Assembly (NCBI RefSeq): GCF_037975245.1
Contig: NC_092574.1
Span: forward strand, 822,001 to 886,000
Direction of reading: 5' to 3'
Source: Apostichopus japonicus
Lineage: Eukaryota > Echinodermata > Holothuroidea > Aspidochirotida > Stichopodidae
DNA: 64,000 nucleotides
Part shown: one piece after another, positions 1 to 12,313 of the stretch
Layout: each line of letters starts with the position of its first letter
How positions within the stretch are numbered: position 1 is the first letter of the stretch
The notes under the pieces: generated by a model
Told to the model about the DNA's origin: nothing
The model's input: only the letters and a program-made list of their open reading frames with translations
The model's database searches: none
Made by a program: the position numbers and the translations under genes

Positions 1-2364
1 GTTGAGTATAATTAAGTTACATAATATATGCTGCAAGACACTTGGGGCGATATTTTATGAAGGAAGTACGTTCCTTTGTAGAGCTTGTTATGTTTGCTAT
101 ATGATCTAACTGTTAACAATGAATTATTTGACAACCTGTAGGCTTTATTTTCACACTCAAATGAGTACTTATTAATGATTACCCACATTGTTGATTATTA
201 TAGATGTGATTGTACACACAATATCACAACCTAATTAAAAGGCTTGTATTAGTATACATCTCTCTCCAGAGGCTCCAGTTCACCGTACTTTCATCAAGGG
301 ATGTCATTTTCTTATCATGTTTTCAGTTTTAGTACTTTTATCTTTCATGTTACTGTTTAATTATCATTCAATTATGGTGTGTATATATACTGTTGAAATA
401 AAAAGGATTCCAGCTTCCACGGAGTGGTAAAATAAATGGCTGTCCTTTGAGTTTCTTATAAAGCTAAGATTTATATCAGAGCTGTAACATTATGTATATG
501 TGGTTTTCTGTTTCTTAATCTTGGCGTCCAATTGCACTACACATCCAACAAGTGCAGATACCCCCTCCCCCCACTCCAAAGATAAGAATGGGGTTACACG
601 GCCCTTGTAATAATAATAATGAGCAGTTATTTTTACAAAGCTTAACCAAACACAAATGTGGGAGAAGCCCGCACAGGCGTATGGATCACAACTTACACTA
701 CGGGTGGCTTCCAATTCAACATTTTATATAAAATTTAGAAACTCATTTCAGATGGGAAAACTGTAGACTGCTCTTAGATGATAAACCCACCTTACATAGA
801 ACCTCCTGATTGCCAAACCTCATTGCTTCAAATGCCATTGCCTTTATCCACTCGATCACAGCACCAGTGGTTCATCCTAGATGAAACCTGGCAGAGGGCG
901 GGGGGGGGGGGGGACACCTAAGATACAGTTACAGCAACTGAAGTAGATATAACTATTGATTCTATTAAAATTTAGCAAACCTCTACTTTACCCAACCTCT
1001 ACTTCAAGACATGCATAAGGAACAGATGCTCTAGAACTCTGCACAAAAAGGTAAGACTGTACTTTAAGAACAAAACCTCTACATGGATCAGAGAAACAGT
1101 GAATTTCATTTAATACCTTCATTTATATTGGGGAATGGGTTAAAAATTCAGACAATTTATCTAAAAAATCTCAAATGTGACATTTTATCACAAAATTCCA
1201 GCAGTTTTTGCCAAAATTCGTTGTATCTGAAAATGTTCATGCAGCTAGCTAAACAATTTTAGGCTGACATTTTTATGTCAAGAGTCCGGCCCCCTCAAAA
1301 ATTGTAAATTATTATCTTTAGAATGTCTGTCCCATGGATACGCCAGACCTACACCATCGCCCCCCCCCCGGCCCCCCCGGGTTGATCATGACAGTAGGCC
1401 TACTGTCCCGCCTAGGCCTAATGCCAGACCAACCCATTCGGGTAATGATATATTGGTCATTAAAACAACTTTTGTGACGAGATTCGCAGCGAACTCAAGA
1501 TAATTTAGACCAACATGTTTAATGACCTTAGGCCTATGTTATGAGACCAGTTGAATTGTTTCGTTGTAAATGTAATGATTTCAAATGGATATGCATCTAG
1601 CATGTCATTGCTAGTTTATTTTTTTTTTTTTCAATTAATACGTTGATATATTATGCGGTGTTTGTCCCACATGGCTTGCCATAGACGCACACGGTCGTGG
1701 TCAAAGGTTAAGCAACGGAGCGCGAATTATGATCTGTATATAAAGCTCACGAAAGGTTACACGAGCAGTGCAGCACGCTTCCTGGCAGCCGTTGGCTAAC
1801 AATTCATACGTAATTGTAATTTGTAGCCTATTCTGTATGGGGGGTAACTGCCAAAGAATGTGAATGGCAGATATATTCGCCAGCTCGAAGGTTGTGTATT
1901 AGTTTTGTGGAGCAAGATAGTACTTCACATTGTTTTGAGTCAGCGAGCGTGAGAAATTACGCTAGCCTATCATATAATAGTATCGCTTAGGCCTAACGAT
2001 AGGCTAGCTCACGTAGGCACTGGCGTCTATACTAGTTGGAATGCTAATCTAGGCCTAATATGATATTCACTAGACAATTAACGTAAGTAAAGTAAGTCAC
2101 TTTATATCTTCCGACAAAATACTAGACCTAGCTGGTTGGGCCTAATTACTTTCTGGTTAAGGCATAAATACTTTCTGGTTAAGGCTAGGCCTAGTACAGT
2201 TAGGCTAGACCTAACTTAATTAGCCTAAATGTCTTTAAATTCCTACCAGAGTAGCCTACCATACTGTAGCCTAGGCTATGCCATCTAGCACTTAACACTA
2301 ACAGTAACACATCCTCAAGAATCTAACTTGCAGCCGGACAAATTAGCTTAGGATGAAAGCTCTC
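1..2364. other. AT-rich intergenic stretch, no gene seen
   Basis: No convincing coding frame or intron border is visible. The stretch holds a G run near 900-913, a C-rich run near 1361-1380 and, from about 1390, repeated GGCCTA words. A TATA-like TATATAAAG near 1737-1745 is followed by moderately GC-richer DNA, but no open frame follows it, so no promoter is claimed. Confidence 0.5.
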
Positions 2365-2529
2365 TCTCTTTCCTTTTTTTTTCCATCATGACTGGCAAGG
2401 CCGTTGGTTTCTTCTCCAACTTCCAAGAATAAAAACAATAGTTTCCTCCCTGAAATTATATTTCGGGGTTGAAACCAACGTTTTTCAGGGGAGGAAAGAA
2501 AGACGGCTTGGCTGTGGAAAGAATTAATT

Positions 2530-2771
2530 TGTATGTATGTATGTATATGTGATCTTCCCGCAAGCAGGAACTCGCGAAAGAAGCCATGGAGGCTTGTAGA
2601 CTCGCAAGCTGACCGAAGCCAATCTCTCGGCACACATCCATTTAACGTCCATGTCAGGAAGTTGTTATTGAACAACACCCTTGCCAGACGACACACATTG
2701 CTGTCGGCGGGGAATCGAACCGGGGATCTCATGACTGGGAGACGCCGGCGTTAACCATTAGGTAGTGAAGC
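2530..2771 (-). mobile_element. tRNA-derived SINE, copy 1
   Basis: Read on the minus strand, this begins with a tRNA-like head (2701-2771). An A-box-like TACCTAATGG is followed by a B box GGTTCGATTCC (complement of 2711-2721). A body of about 150 bases follows, and the element ends in a TACA-type microsatellite tail (complement of GTATGTATGTATGTATATG at 2531-2549). A tRNA head, unrelated body and simple-repeat tail define a SINE. The T-stem is not fully paired, so it is not a functional tRNA gene. Open frames over it are accidental. Confidence 0.75.
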
Positions 2772-5174
2772 AGAATTTAGGTAGTGAAGCAACTGTACGT
2801 AGTAAATGTGTCTTGTGATTTAGGAGAGTTTGGTGAAAGAAAGGAACATATTTCAAAGAGACACTTGTACTTGTAGTAATTGAAGAAACTGGTAAATAGG
2901 AAAACAAGGAGAGGAACCAAGGAGGGCATACCTATAGGCTAAATTGTCTATGTTATTTCATTCCCACAATGAATGCCATTACAAGCAAACGACCCATTAC
3001 CACTATGAATTCCACGCATGTAAATTACCCCATGTTCGCATACAATCCTATGCAAACAATCCGGCCTATTCACAAACACTTTTTATCTTCCAATCACTGA
3101 ACAGTTACACAAGGAAGATACCTGGTCACATTTTCTATTTTCATACTATCACAATTTTCTTTAGCTTACTCTACAAGAATATGCAGTCAGAGCCTACAGA
3201 ACAACAGTCTCCTCCCTTGAAAATAGTATGTTAGTTTCCTTAACCATGTTATTTTTCAACCTTAACTTTACCTTTCTCCCTTTAAATCTTTTCTTACAGT
3301 TATTCCACTTACAACATCTATTCTTTCCACATAGCCTAGCCAATATGCCAACATGAAAAACCTTAGTTAACTCCCCTGAAAATGTTAGTTTCCATTGAAA
3401 ACGTACTTGACTCCCCTATGATGTAGGGGAGGTAAGTTACTCAACTTTTAAGTGGGAGGAAAATAATGTTGTTAGGGGAGGGAACAAATGGCCCCAGGCT
3501 AGGCCTACCACCAAATATAAATGGGAAACCTAGGCTAGCCTACCAAAGCGAAGGCTAGATAGAGATGAGGACGAACTAGCCTATCCTAGGCTTCTTATAC
3601 AAGCAACGGTACTTTGTAAAATGAAATTCTCAAGCAATTAGGCCTAGCTCTGTGGTCTAGTTGTTAAATGTTAGTGATGGTTCAAGTATGGAGAAAACTC
3701 TCCATGCAAGCTGATGTTACCTAGCGTAGGCAACTAAATTGATATACATGTATTAATTTGATCAACTAGCATAATTTTGACCTGAAGCTAGGCTTAACAG
3801 TATTGGTCCGACTCTCGGCATATCTTTATCAGATCATAGCCTTCTTTTGATGCCTAAGGCATGATTTTATGGTCTGCAGAACTGTTTCACTGAAACTTTG
3901 ATTATTTTTAAACCAAATTCAAACTTTGCTAAGTCGACCTCTCATTGTTGAGTAATTGTCTTTAATTTGGTTTTTAATTTGAAAACATTGATTGAAAGTT
4001 GTGAGGAACACAACTCATGGTAAACACATATTAATAGTATTGAGAGATAAGTACAATATATAGTATCTCTGTCCTTGTTGATATAGAATATTATTACACA
4101 GGTGCTAGAAGTCATGGGAGCACATGAGGGTTTACCATGAATATACTAATATGTTGTTGGTACTTGTGTAATGGCTGAAAAGCCAGTTTTCATCTTTGCT
4201 AAGTGTACATGTTGTAGCTTAAGTGTCGGTCCTTATTTCACTTGTCAAATTTCTCGTTTCAAGAATGATGTTTATTTCAGACATTTTTCAATTTTCCAGT
4301 TCCTCTTGAAATGTGCTTGCTAAGTTTGTTTAAACTAGTACATGCTCTCCAAATTGTTTGGCTGATGAAATGTTCTCAAATTGTATTGAATTCATTCCTT
4401 TCAATCAGCTTGACCATTATAGTGAACAATATACATCAAAGGAAGTTTTGGCATTTTACAAAGTACTCCATAGGTTTGATAGCAATGTCTAGTAAGGTTC
4501 ATTAAAGAGTCATATTGCAAGTATTAAAAATAAACAGGCACTTAGTAACAAAAAGAGGTACAGTTTATTCATGTTTGTAAACATTCATCAAAAAGGTATC
4601 TGCATACGCAAACTGGAAGATGATCTTATGTAAAACTACTTAAAAAAAAAATACTAAAATTTAATTCACACCAAAGGTATATATATACATATTGCTTTGA
4701 TATTTGTCTTTACAGCATTGCATTGGCCACACTGATTCACAAGGAGACTCCATGAACTGTGACTGTAACATCCTGCTGGAGGTCTGAGACATTGAAGATT
4801 CTGTAATGCTTCCGTTTGGGTATGCAGTTTACTATAGTAACACAGAAATATTTAAGCTCTGGTATTTGTTTCGTTTATTTCTGCCATTAAACCACAATCA
4901 TATACATTTGTTTATACATAGTTATATCAATGAGGCAGCAGTCAGGGTTGTTTAGGTAGTCAGGGGGAGGGAGGGGAGGAAGGGAGGGAGGGAGTGTATA
5001 AAAATGAGTCTAGTTGCAATGTCTATCTGCTTTCCAATATATGAAATCTTCTTATCTTTTACAATACTGTCTCAGGTGAAAGAAGAAGATGAGGAAAATT
5101 GAAGGAAAATTGTGAGTCTTGGATGTCTGTAATGAAGCTGGATCAGGTTTAGAACAAGTGGTTGAAAGATCATA

Positions 5175-5270
5175 AACTCCACCAAATACGAGAAGATCCT
5201 TCAAGCCTGTCCTCTACAGAGATATCTGGAAGTGCTATCTGGAGGTGATTTAACAGAAATTGGAGAAAAA
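5175..5270 (+). pseudogene. ABCC-type transporter exon fragment (copy 1)
   Basis: The translation includes [12 protein letters not shown], the stretch just before the ABC signature motif in the first nucleotide-binding domain of multidrug-resistance proteins (ABCC family). The 3' part of the exon is kept, including a good donor (GTAAGA at 5271). The 5' part and its acceptor are lost: sequence before 5175 does not match the fuller copy at 9998-10174. No ABC signature or Walker B exon is seen nearby, so this is a stranded exon fragment. Confidence 0.65.
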
Positions 5271-5354
5271 GTAAGATTCAAGGAAAACATCAGTGTGAGC
5301 CAGTATCATGAACATCTTGTCCTCTCAACAGTTGATTGTTGTCAAGATCATTGC

Positions 5355-5706
5355 TAAATGTAGGAGACACGGTGCCTTAGCCTGTTGGAACCAGTCGGTA
5401 TTTGGTGTGGTCTGTTTTTGTGCTAATTGAATGAGACACGGTGCCTTAGCCTGTTGGAACCAGTCGGTATTTGGTGTGGTCTGTTTTTGTGCTAAATGTA
5501 CGAGACACGGTGCCTTAGCCTATTGAAAAAAGTCGGTAATTGGTGTGTTTTTGTGCTAATCGTATGAGACACAGTGCCTTAGCCTGTTGGAACCAGTTGG
5601 TATTTGGTGTGGTCAGTTTTTGTGCTAAATGTAGGAGACACGGTGCCTTAGCCTGTTGGAACCAGTTGGTATTTGGTGTGGTCTGTTTTTGTGCTAAATG
5701 TACGAG
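5355..5706. repeat. 69-bp minisatellite
   Basis: Five units recognised by GCCTTAGCCTGTTGGA at 5374, 5443, 5512 (slightly diverged), 5576 and 5645, so the spacing is 69, 69, 64 and 69. Each unit runs through AACCAGTCGGTATTTGG and GTGCTAAATGTA. The array is cut by the duplication junction at 5706. Confidence 0.85.
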
Positions 5707-5871
5707 TCTCTTTCCTTTTTTTTTCCATCATGACTGGCAAGGCCGTTGGTTTCTTCTCCAACTTCCAAGAATAAAAACAATAGTTTCCTCCCTGAAATTA
5801 TATTTCGGGGTTGAAACCAACGTTTTTCAGGGGAGGAAAGAAAGACGGCTTGGCTGTGGAAAGAATTAATT

Positions 5872-6113
5872 TGTATGTATGTATGTATATGTGATCTTCC
5901 CGCAAGCAGGAACTCGCGAAAGAAGCCATGGAGGCTTGTAGACTCGCAAGCTGACCGAAGCCAATCTCTCGGCACACATCCATTTAACGTCCATGTCAGG
6001 AAGTTGTTATTGAACAACACCCTTGCCAGACGACACACATTGCTGTCGGCGGGGAATCGAACCGGGGATCTCATGACTGGGAGACGCCGGCGTTAACCAT
6101 TAGGTAGTGAAGC
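5872..6113 (-). mobile_element. tRNA-derived SINE, copy 2
   Basis: Same element carried along in the second copy of the 3,342-bp duplication; no difference seen from the copy at 2530-2771, so it is not an independent insertion. Confidence 0.75.
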
Positions 6114-8516
6114 AGAATTTAGGTAGTGAAGCAACTGTACGTAGTAAATGTGTCTTGTGATTTAGGAGAGTTTGGTGAAAGAAAGGAACATATTTCAAAG
6201 AGACACTTGTACTTGTAGTAATTGAAGAAACTGGTAAATAGGAAAACAAGGAGAGGAACCAAGGAGGGCATACCTATAGGCTAAATTGTCTATGTTATTT
6301 CATTCCCACAATGAATGCCATTACAAGCAAACGACCCATTACCACTATGAATTCCACGCATGTAAATTACCCCATGTTCGCATACAATCCTATGCAAACA
6401 ATCCGGCCTATTCACAAACACTTTTTATCTTCCAATCACTGAACAGTTACACAAGGAAGATACCTGGTCACATTTTCTATTTTCATACTATCACAATTTT
6501 CTTTAGCTTACTCTACAAGAATATGCAGTCAGAGCCTACAGAACAACAGTCTCCTCCCTTGAAAATAGTATGTTAGTTTCCTTAACCATGTTATTTTTCA
6601 ACCTTAACTTTACCTTTCTCCCTTTAAATCTTTTCTTACAGTTATTCCACTTACAACATCTATTCTTTCCACATAGCCTAGCCAATATGCCAACATGAAA
6701 AACCTTAGTTAACTCCCCTGAAAATGTTAGTTTCCATTGAAAACGTACTTGACTCCCCTATGATGTAGGGGAGGTAAGTTACTCAACTTTTAAGTGGGAG
6801 GAAAATAATGTTGTTAGGGGAGGGAACAAATGGCCCCAGGCTAGGCCTACCACCAAATATAAATGGGAAACCTAGGCTAGCCTACCAAAGCGAAGGCTAG
6901 ATAGAGATGAGGACGAACTAGCCTATCCTAGGCTTCTTATACAAGCAACGGTACTTTGTAAAATGAAATTCTCAAGCAATTAGGCCTAGCTCTGTGGTCT
7001 AGTTGTTAAATGTTAGTGATGGTTCAAGTATGGAGAAAACTCTCCATGCAAGCTGATGTTACCTAGCGTAGGCAACTAAATTGATATACATGTATTAATT
7101 TGATCAACTAGCATAATTTTGACCTGAAGCTAGGCTTAACAGTATTGGTCCGACTCTCGGCATATCTTTATCAGATCATAGCCTTCTTTTGATGCCTAAG
7201 GCATGATTTTATGGTCTGCAGAACTGTTTCACTGAAACTTTGATTATTTTTAAACCAAATTCAAACTTTGCTAAGTCGACCTCTCATTGTTGAGTAATTG
7301 TCTTTAATTTGGTTTTTAATTTGAAAACATTGATTGAAAGTTGTGAGGAACACAACTCATGGTAAACACATATTAATAGTATTGAGAGATAAGTACAATA
7401 TATAGTATCTCTGTCCTTGTTGATATAGAATATTATTACACAGGTGCTAGAAGTCATGGGAGCACATGAGGGTTTACCATGAATATACTAATATGTTGTT
7501 GGTACTTGTGTAATGGCTGAAAAGCCAGTTTTCATCTTTGCTAAGTGTACATGTTGTAGCTTAAGTGTCGGTCCTTATTTCACTTGTCAAATTTCTCGTT
7601 TCAAGAATGATGTTTATTTCAGACATTTTTCAATTTTCCAGTTCCTCTTGAAATGTGCTTGCTAAGTTTGTTTAAACTAGTACATGCTCTCCAAATTGTT
7701 TGGCTGATGAAATGTTCTCAAATTGTATTGAATTCATTCCTTTCAATCAGCTTGACCATTATAGTGAACAATATACATCAAAGGAAGTTTTGGCATTTTA
7801 CAAAGTACTCCATAGGTTTGATAGCAATGTCTAGTAAGGTTCATTAAAGAGTCATATTGCAAGTATTAAAAATAAACAGGCACTTAGTAACAAAAAGAGG
7901 TACAGTTTATTCATGTTTGTAAACATTCATCAAAAAGGTATCTGCATACGCAAACTGGAAGATGATCTTATGTAAAACTACTTAAAAAAAAAATACTAAA
8001 ATTTAATTCACACCAAAGGTATATATATACATATTGCTTTGATATTTGTCTTTACAGCATTGCATTGGCCACACTGATTCACAAGGAGACTCCATGAACT
8101 GTGACTGTAACATCCTGCTGGAGGTCTGAGACATTGAAGATTCTGTAATGCTTCCGTTTGGGTATGCAGTTTACTATAGTAACACAGAAATATTTAAGCT
8201 CTGGTATTTGTTTCGTTTATTTCTGCCATTAAACCACAATCATATACATTTGTTTATACATAGTTATATCAATGAGGCAGCAGTCAGGGTTGTTTAGGTA
8301 GTCAGGGGGAGGGAGGGGAGGAAGGGAGGGAGGGAGTGTATAAAAATGAGTCTAGTTGCAATGTCTATCTGCTTTCCAATATATGAAATCTTCTTATCTT
8401 TTACAATACTGTCTCAGGTGAAAGAAGAAGATGAGGAAAATTGAAGGAAAATTGTGAGTCTTGGATGTCTGTAATGAAGCTGGATCAGGTTTAGAACAAG
8501 TGGTTGAAAGATCATA

Positions 8517-8612
8517 AACTCCACCAAATACGAGAAGATCCTTCAAGCCTGTCCTCTACAGAGATATCTGGAAGTGCTATCTGGAGGTGATTTAACAGAA
8601 ATTGGAGAAAAA
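8517..8612 (+). pseudogene. ABCC-type transporter exon fragment (copy 2)
   Basis: Duplicate of the fragment at 5175-5270, carried by the 3,342-bp tandem duplication; the donor GTAAGA follows at 8613. Confidence 0.65.
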
Positions 8613-8696
8613 GTAAGATTCAAGGAAAACATCAGTGTGAGCCAGTATCATGAACATCTTGTCCTCTCAACAGTTGATTGTTGTCAAGATCATTGC

Positions 8697-9300
8697 TAAA
8701 TGTAGGAGACACGGTGCCTTAGCCTGTTGGAACCAGTCGGTATTTGGTGTGGTCTGTTTTTGTGCTAATTGAATGAGACACGGTGCCTTAGCCTGTTGGA
8801 ACCAGTCGGTATTTGGTGTGGTCTGTTTTTGTGCTAAATGTACGAGACACGGTGCCTTAGCCTATTGAAAAAAGTCGGTAATTGGTGTGTTTTTGTGCTA
8901 ATCGTATGAGACACAGTGCCTTAGCCTGTTGGAACCAGTTGGTATTTGGTGTGGTCAGTTTTTGTGCTAAATGTAGGAGACACGGTGCCTTAGCCTGTTG
9001 GAACCAGTTGGTATTTGGTGTGGTCTGTTTTTGTGCTAAATGTACGAGACATGGTTCCTTTGCGTGTTGGAACCAGTGGGTATTTGGTGTGCTTAATGTA
9101 GGAGACACGGTGCCTTAGCCTGTTGGAACCAGTCGGTATTTGGTGTTGTCTGTTTTTGTGCTAAGTGTACGAGACACAGTGCCTTAGCCTGTTGGAACCA
9201 GTGGGTATTTGGTGTGTTCTTGTTTTTGTACTAAATGTATGAGACATGGTGCCTTAGCCTGTTGGAACCAGTCGGTATTTGATGTTGTTTTTTTTGTGCT
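8697..9300. repeat. 69-bp minisatellite, longer array
   Basis: The same five units as at 5355-5706, followed by further diverged units (9050-9300). Open frames here simply repeat the unit and are not genes. Confidence 0.85.
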
Positions 9301-10282
<982 letters not shown>

Positions 10283-10854
10283 TAGCCTGTTGGAACCAGT
10301 CGGTACTTTGGTGTGGTCTGTTTCGTGATAAATTAAAGAGACATTGTGCCTTAGTTTGGTGGAATGAGTAGCTAATTAGTGTGGTCTGTTTGTGCTAAAT
10401 TGAAGAGGAGTACTGTGATAATTTGTTGGTAGTTAGTGTGGTGTGTTTGTATTAAATTTATAAGTTTTGCCTTAGTTTATTGATATGAGTTGCTAACTAG
10501 TGTGGTCTGTTTTGTGCTAAATTAGTGAGACCCGGTGCCTTAGTTTGTTGGAATCATTTTGTAATTAGTAATTTGGTTGTCTTAAATTGATGATTGTTGC
10601 CTTAGATTGTTGGAAAGAGTTGCCAATTAGTGTGGTCTGGGTTGTGGTAAATTAAAAAGACAGTTGATTGTTGTCAAGATCAGAAAACTCAAAGATGAGC
10701 TGATTTGATGGAAAAACACCAGCTAAGCTGGAAAGCTGCAATATACAGTCAAGGTTAGTCATAAGAAAGAAAGGTTCATAAAAATGTTATATATATTTAA
10801 TTATGTTTGTTGGAATTACTTGCTAATTAGTGTTTTGTGCTAAGTGTACGAAAC

Positions 10855-10938
10855 TTACTTTGAAGAAAACTGGCTAATTTCTTTTGCATTCCTCTCCTTT
10901 CATTAGGGATCTGAGGATTATGTTGGTCAACAGTTAGC
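10855..10938 (+). pseudogene. Fourth, badly decayed ABCC exon start
   Basis: The intron end (TTTGAAGAAAA, GGCTAATTT, CATTCCTCTCCTTTCATTAG) parallels that before 9998. It is followed by GGATCTGAGGATTATGTTGG, a diverged version of the exon start (YVGQQ in place of YVAQQ). Homology fades after about 35 exon bases. Confidence 0.5.
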
Positions 10939-11195
10939 TTTTTGACATAGCACCACCCCATCATCCTTCACTCTATGACTTACCCGCCATTTACAAAACG
11001 TACGCGTCAAGGATACCAACACAACGCTGTCGAGTACACGTTCTATTCATAGTGTGTCTCTTCAAAAGGAGTTCCTATTCTTTACGTCCGCCGTCTTAGG
11101 CTGGAGGCTAATTCTTTCTGGTAAGTGAAGTTTATGATCAATTTCATTGTATAGAAGCCATTTAAAACCCGTAGGGAGAGGGCTGTTTTGCCAAT

Positions 11196-12158
11196 ATGAC
11201 AACCCCTTACCCACCTATAACCGCCCCCCTAGTCGAAAACCTAAACCTCTCTGATTTTGACATAGACATTAATGACTGGATCCCTGTACAAAAATAGCAG
11301 AAAAAGACAACGTCCAATCTACGTTGAAATAAACCCATCTCCTAACTCCAAACCAACCACCAAAAAGTCCGCTCAAACAATTATTGTATCAGGAATCTTA
11401 CCAGAACTATCAAAAAACCCAATAACCCTTGCTAAACTAATCAATGAAGAAAAACCAAATGCCATGATCTCAAATATAAACCGTCTTCGTAGCAACGACA
11501 TCCTAATCACCCCCATGACCCTAAATCTGCAAATATCCTCCTGAAACCAAGGATCCCCCAAAAAGTATGACAAAGAAACTTCTCCATAGTAGCCTGTGGC
11601 ATAAACCCTGAAATTCAAATCAAAGATATTGAACAAGAACTCAAAGACCAAGAATACACCCCAATACAAACTAAAAGACTCATTAGTCATGCCACAAACA
11701 ATACAACTTGGAAAGTAAAAATGACATTTGAAGAACAAGAGCCTCAACAATCCCTAATCAAACAAGTTTTCTACTTAGGATACTCTAAACACAAAACAGA
11801 AGAATACCACGAACCCCCACAAATCACTCAATGTTTCAAATGTCAACTTTTTGAACACACCCACCATACTTGCAAAAATCAAACCAGATGTCTCAGATGT
11901 GGCGAAAACCACAGAGTTAAAGACTGTCCCAAACCAAAAGAAAACCCAAAATGTGCCAATTGCTCAGGGACTCATGCCGCCCTTTACAAAGGATGCCCAA
12001 AATTTAAAGAAGCTAAAACTGAAGCTAATAACAAACAACAAGAACAAAGAACCTACGCGAATGTAACCAATTTTACCCCTAAAATTGAAATAACGAATAA
12101 AATCGTCACTGAAGAAAAACTTAATATCGCAACCTTTGTAATTGAATTAGTACAATAA
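11196..12158 (+). pseudogene. Non-LTR retrotransposon ORF1 (nucleic-acid-binding gag-like protein)
   Basis: Reading starts at an ATG at 11196 and soon meets stops and frame changes; the last third is open (11721-12158). It carries three successive knuckles: CFKCQLFEHTHHTC, CLRCGENHRVKDC and CANCSGTHAALYKGC. This triple array with an upstream pre-knuckle region is typical of Jockey-type ORF1 proteins, which bind the element RNA. At least two in-frame stops precede the open part, so no full protein is made. About 150 bases separate it from ORF2. Confidence 0.75.
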
Positions 12159-12313
12159 ACCTTCCAAAAAGCCGACATTAATATTAAATCTGACGACCTT
12201 GCCAGTTACGCCACCGTGTTAGCACTAAAACACCTAAACTTAAATATCCCAGAAACTGTAATTATGGAACGTCTCCACCAACCTTCAATATTTAGCCCTC
12301 CTCAATCACCTAC

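Larger units (their letters stand above)
2365..5706. repeat. Tandem duplication, copy 1 (3,342 bp)
   Basis: Every position compared by eye matches the sequence 3,342 bases further on, including all stops and homopolymer runs. The left edge lies in a TC-rich tract (TCTCTTTCC at 2365). The right edge (TACGAG at 5701-5706) lies inside a unit of the 69-bp minisatellite. Contents are a minus-strand SINE, AT-rich unique sequence, an ABCC exon fragment and five minisatellite units. It is either a very recent duplication or an assembly error. Confidence 0.9.
5707..9048. repeat. Tandem duplication, copy 2 (3,342 bp)
   Basis: Second copy, directly abutting copy 1. At 9048 the minisatellite unit that is cut short at 5706 continues normally (ACATGGTTCC), so the right-hand context is the original one and the 5706/5707 junction is the new one. 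Confidence 0.9.

Noticed and set aside
1320-1400. C-rich runs as a possible CpG island
   Set aside because: Only homopolymer runs; few CpGs and no gene nearby.
2343-2732. A 129-codon minus-strand open frame, repeated at 5694-6074
   Set aside because: It runs across the SINE, including its tRNA-like head and TACA tail, so it is an accidental frame of a non-coding repeat.
2944-3234. A 96-codon open frame repeated at 6286-6576
   Set aside because: No motif, no splice context, histidine- and tyrosine-rich AT-driven text; duplicated only because the whole segment is.
8857-9118. Open frames of 78-83 codons on both strands
   Set aside because: They translate the 69-bp minisatellite; the repeated CWNQLVFGVV text reflects the DNA unit.
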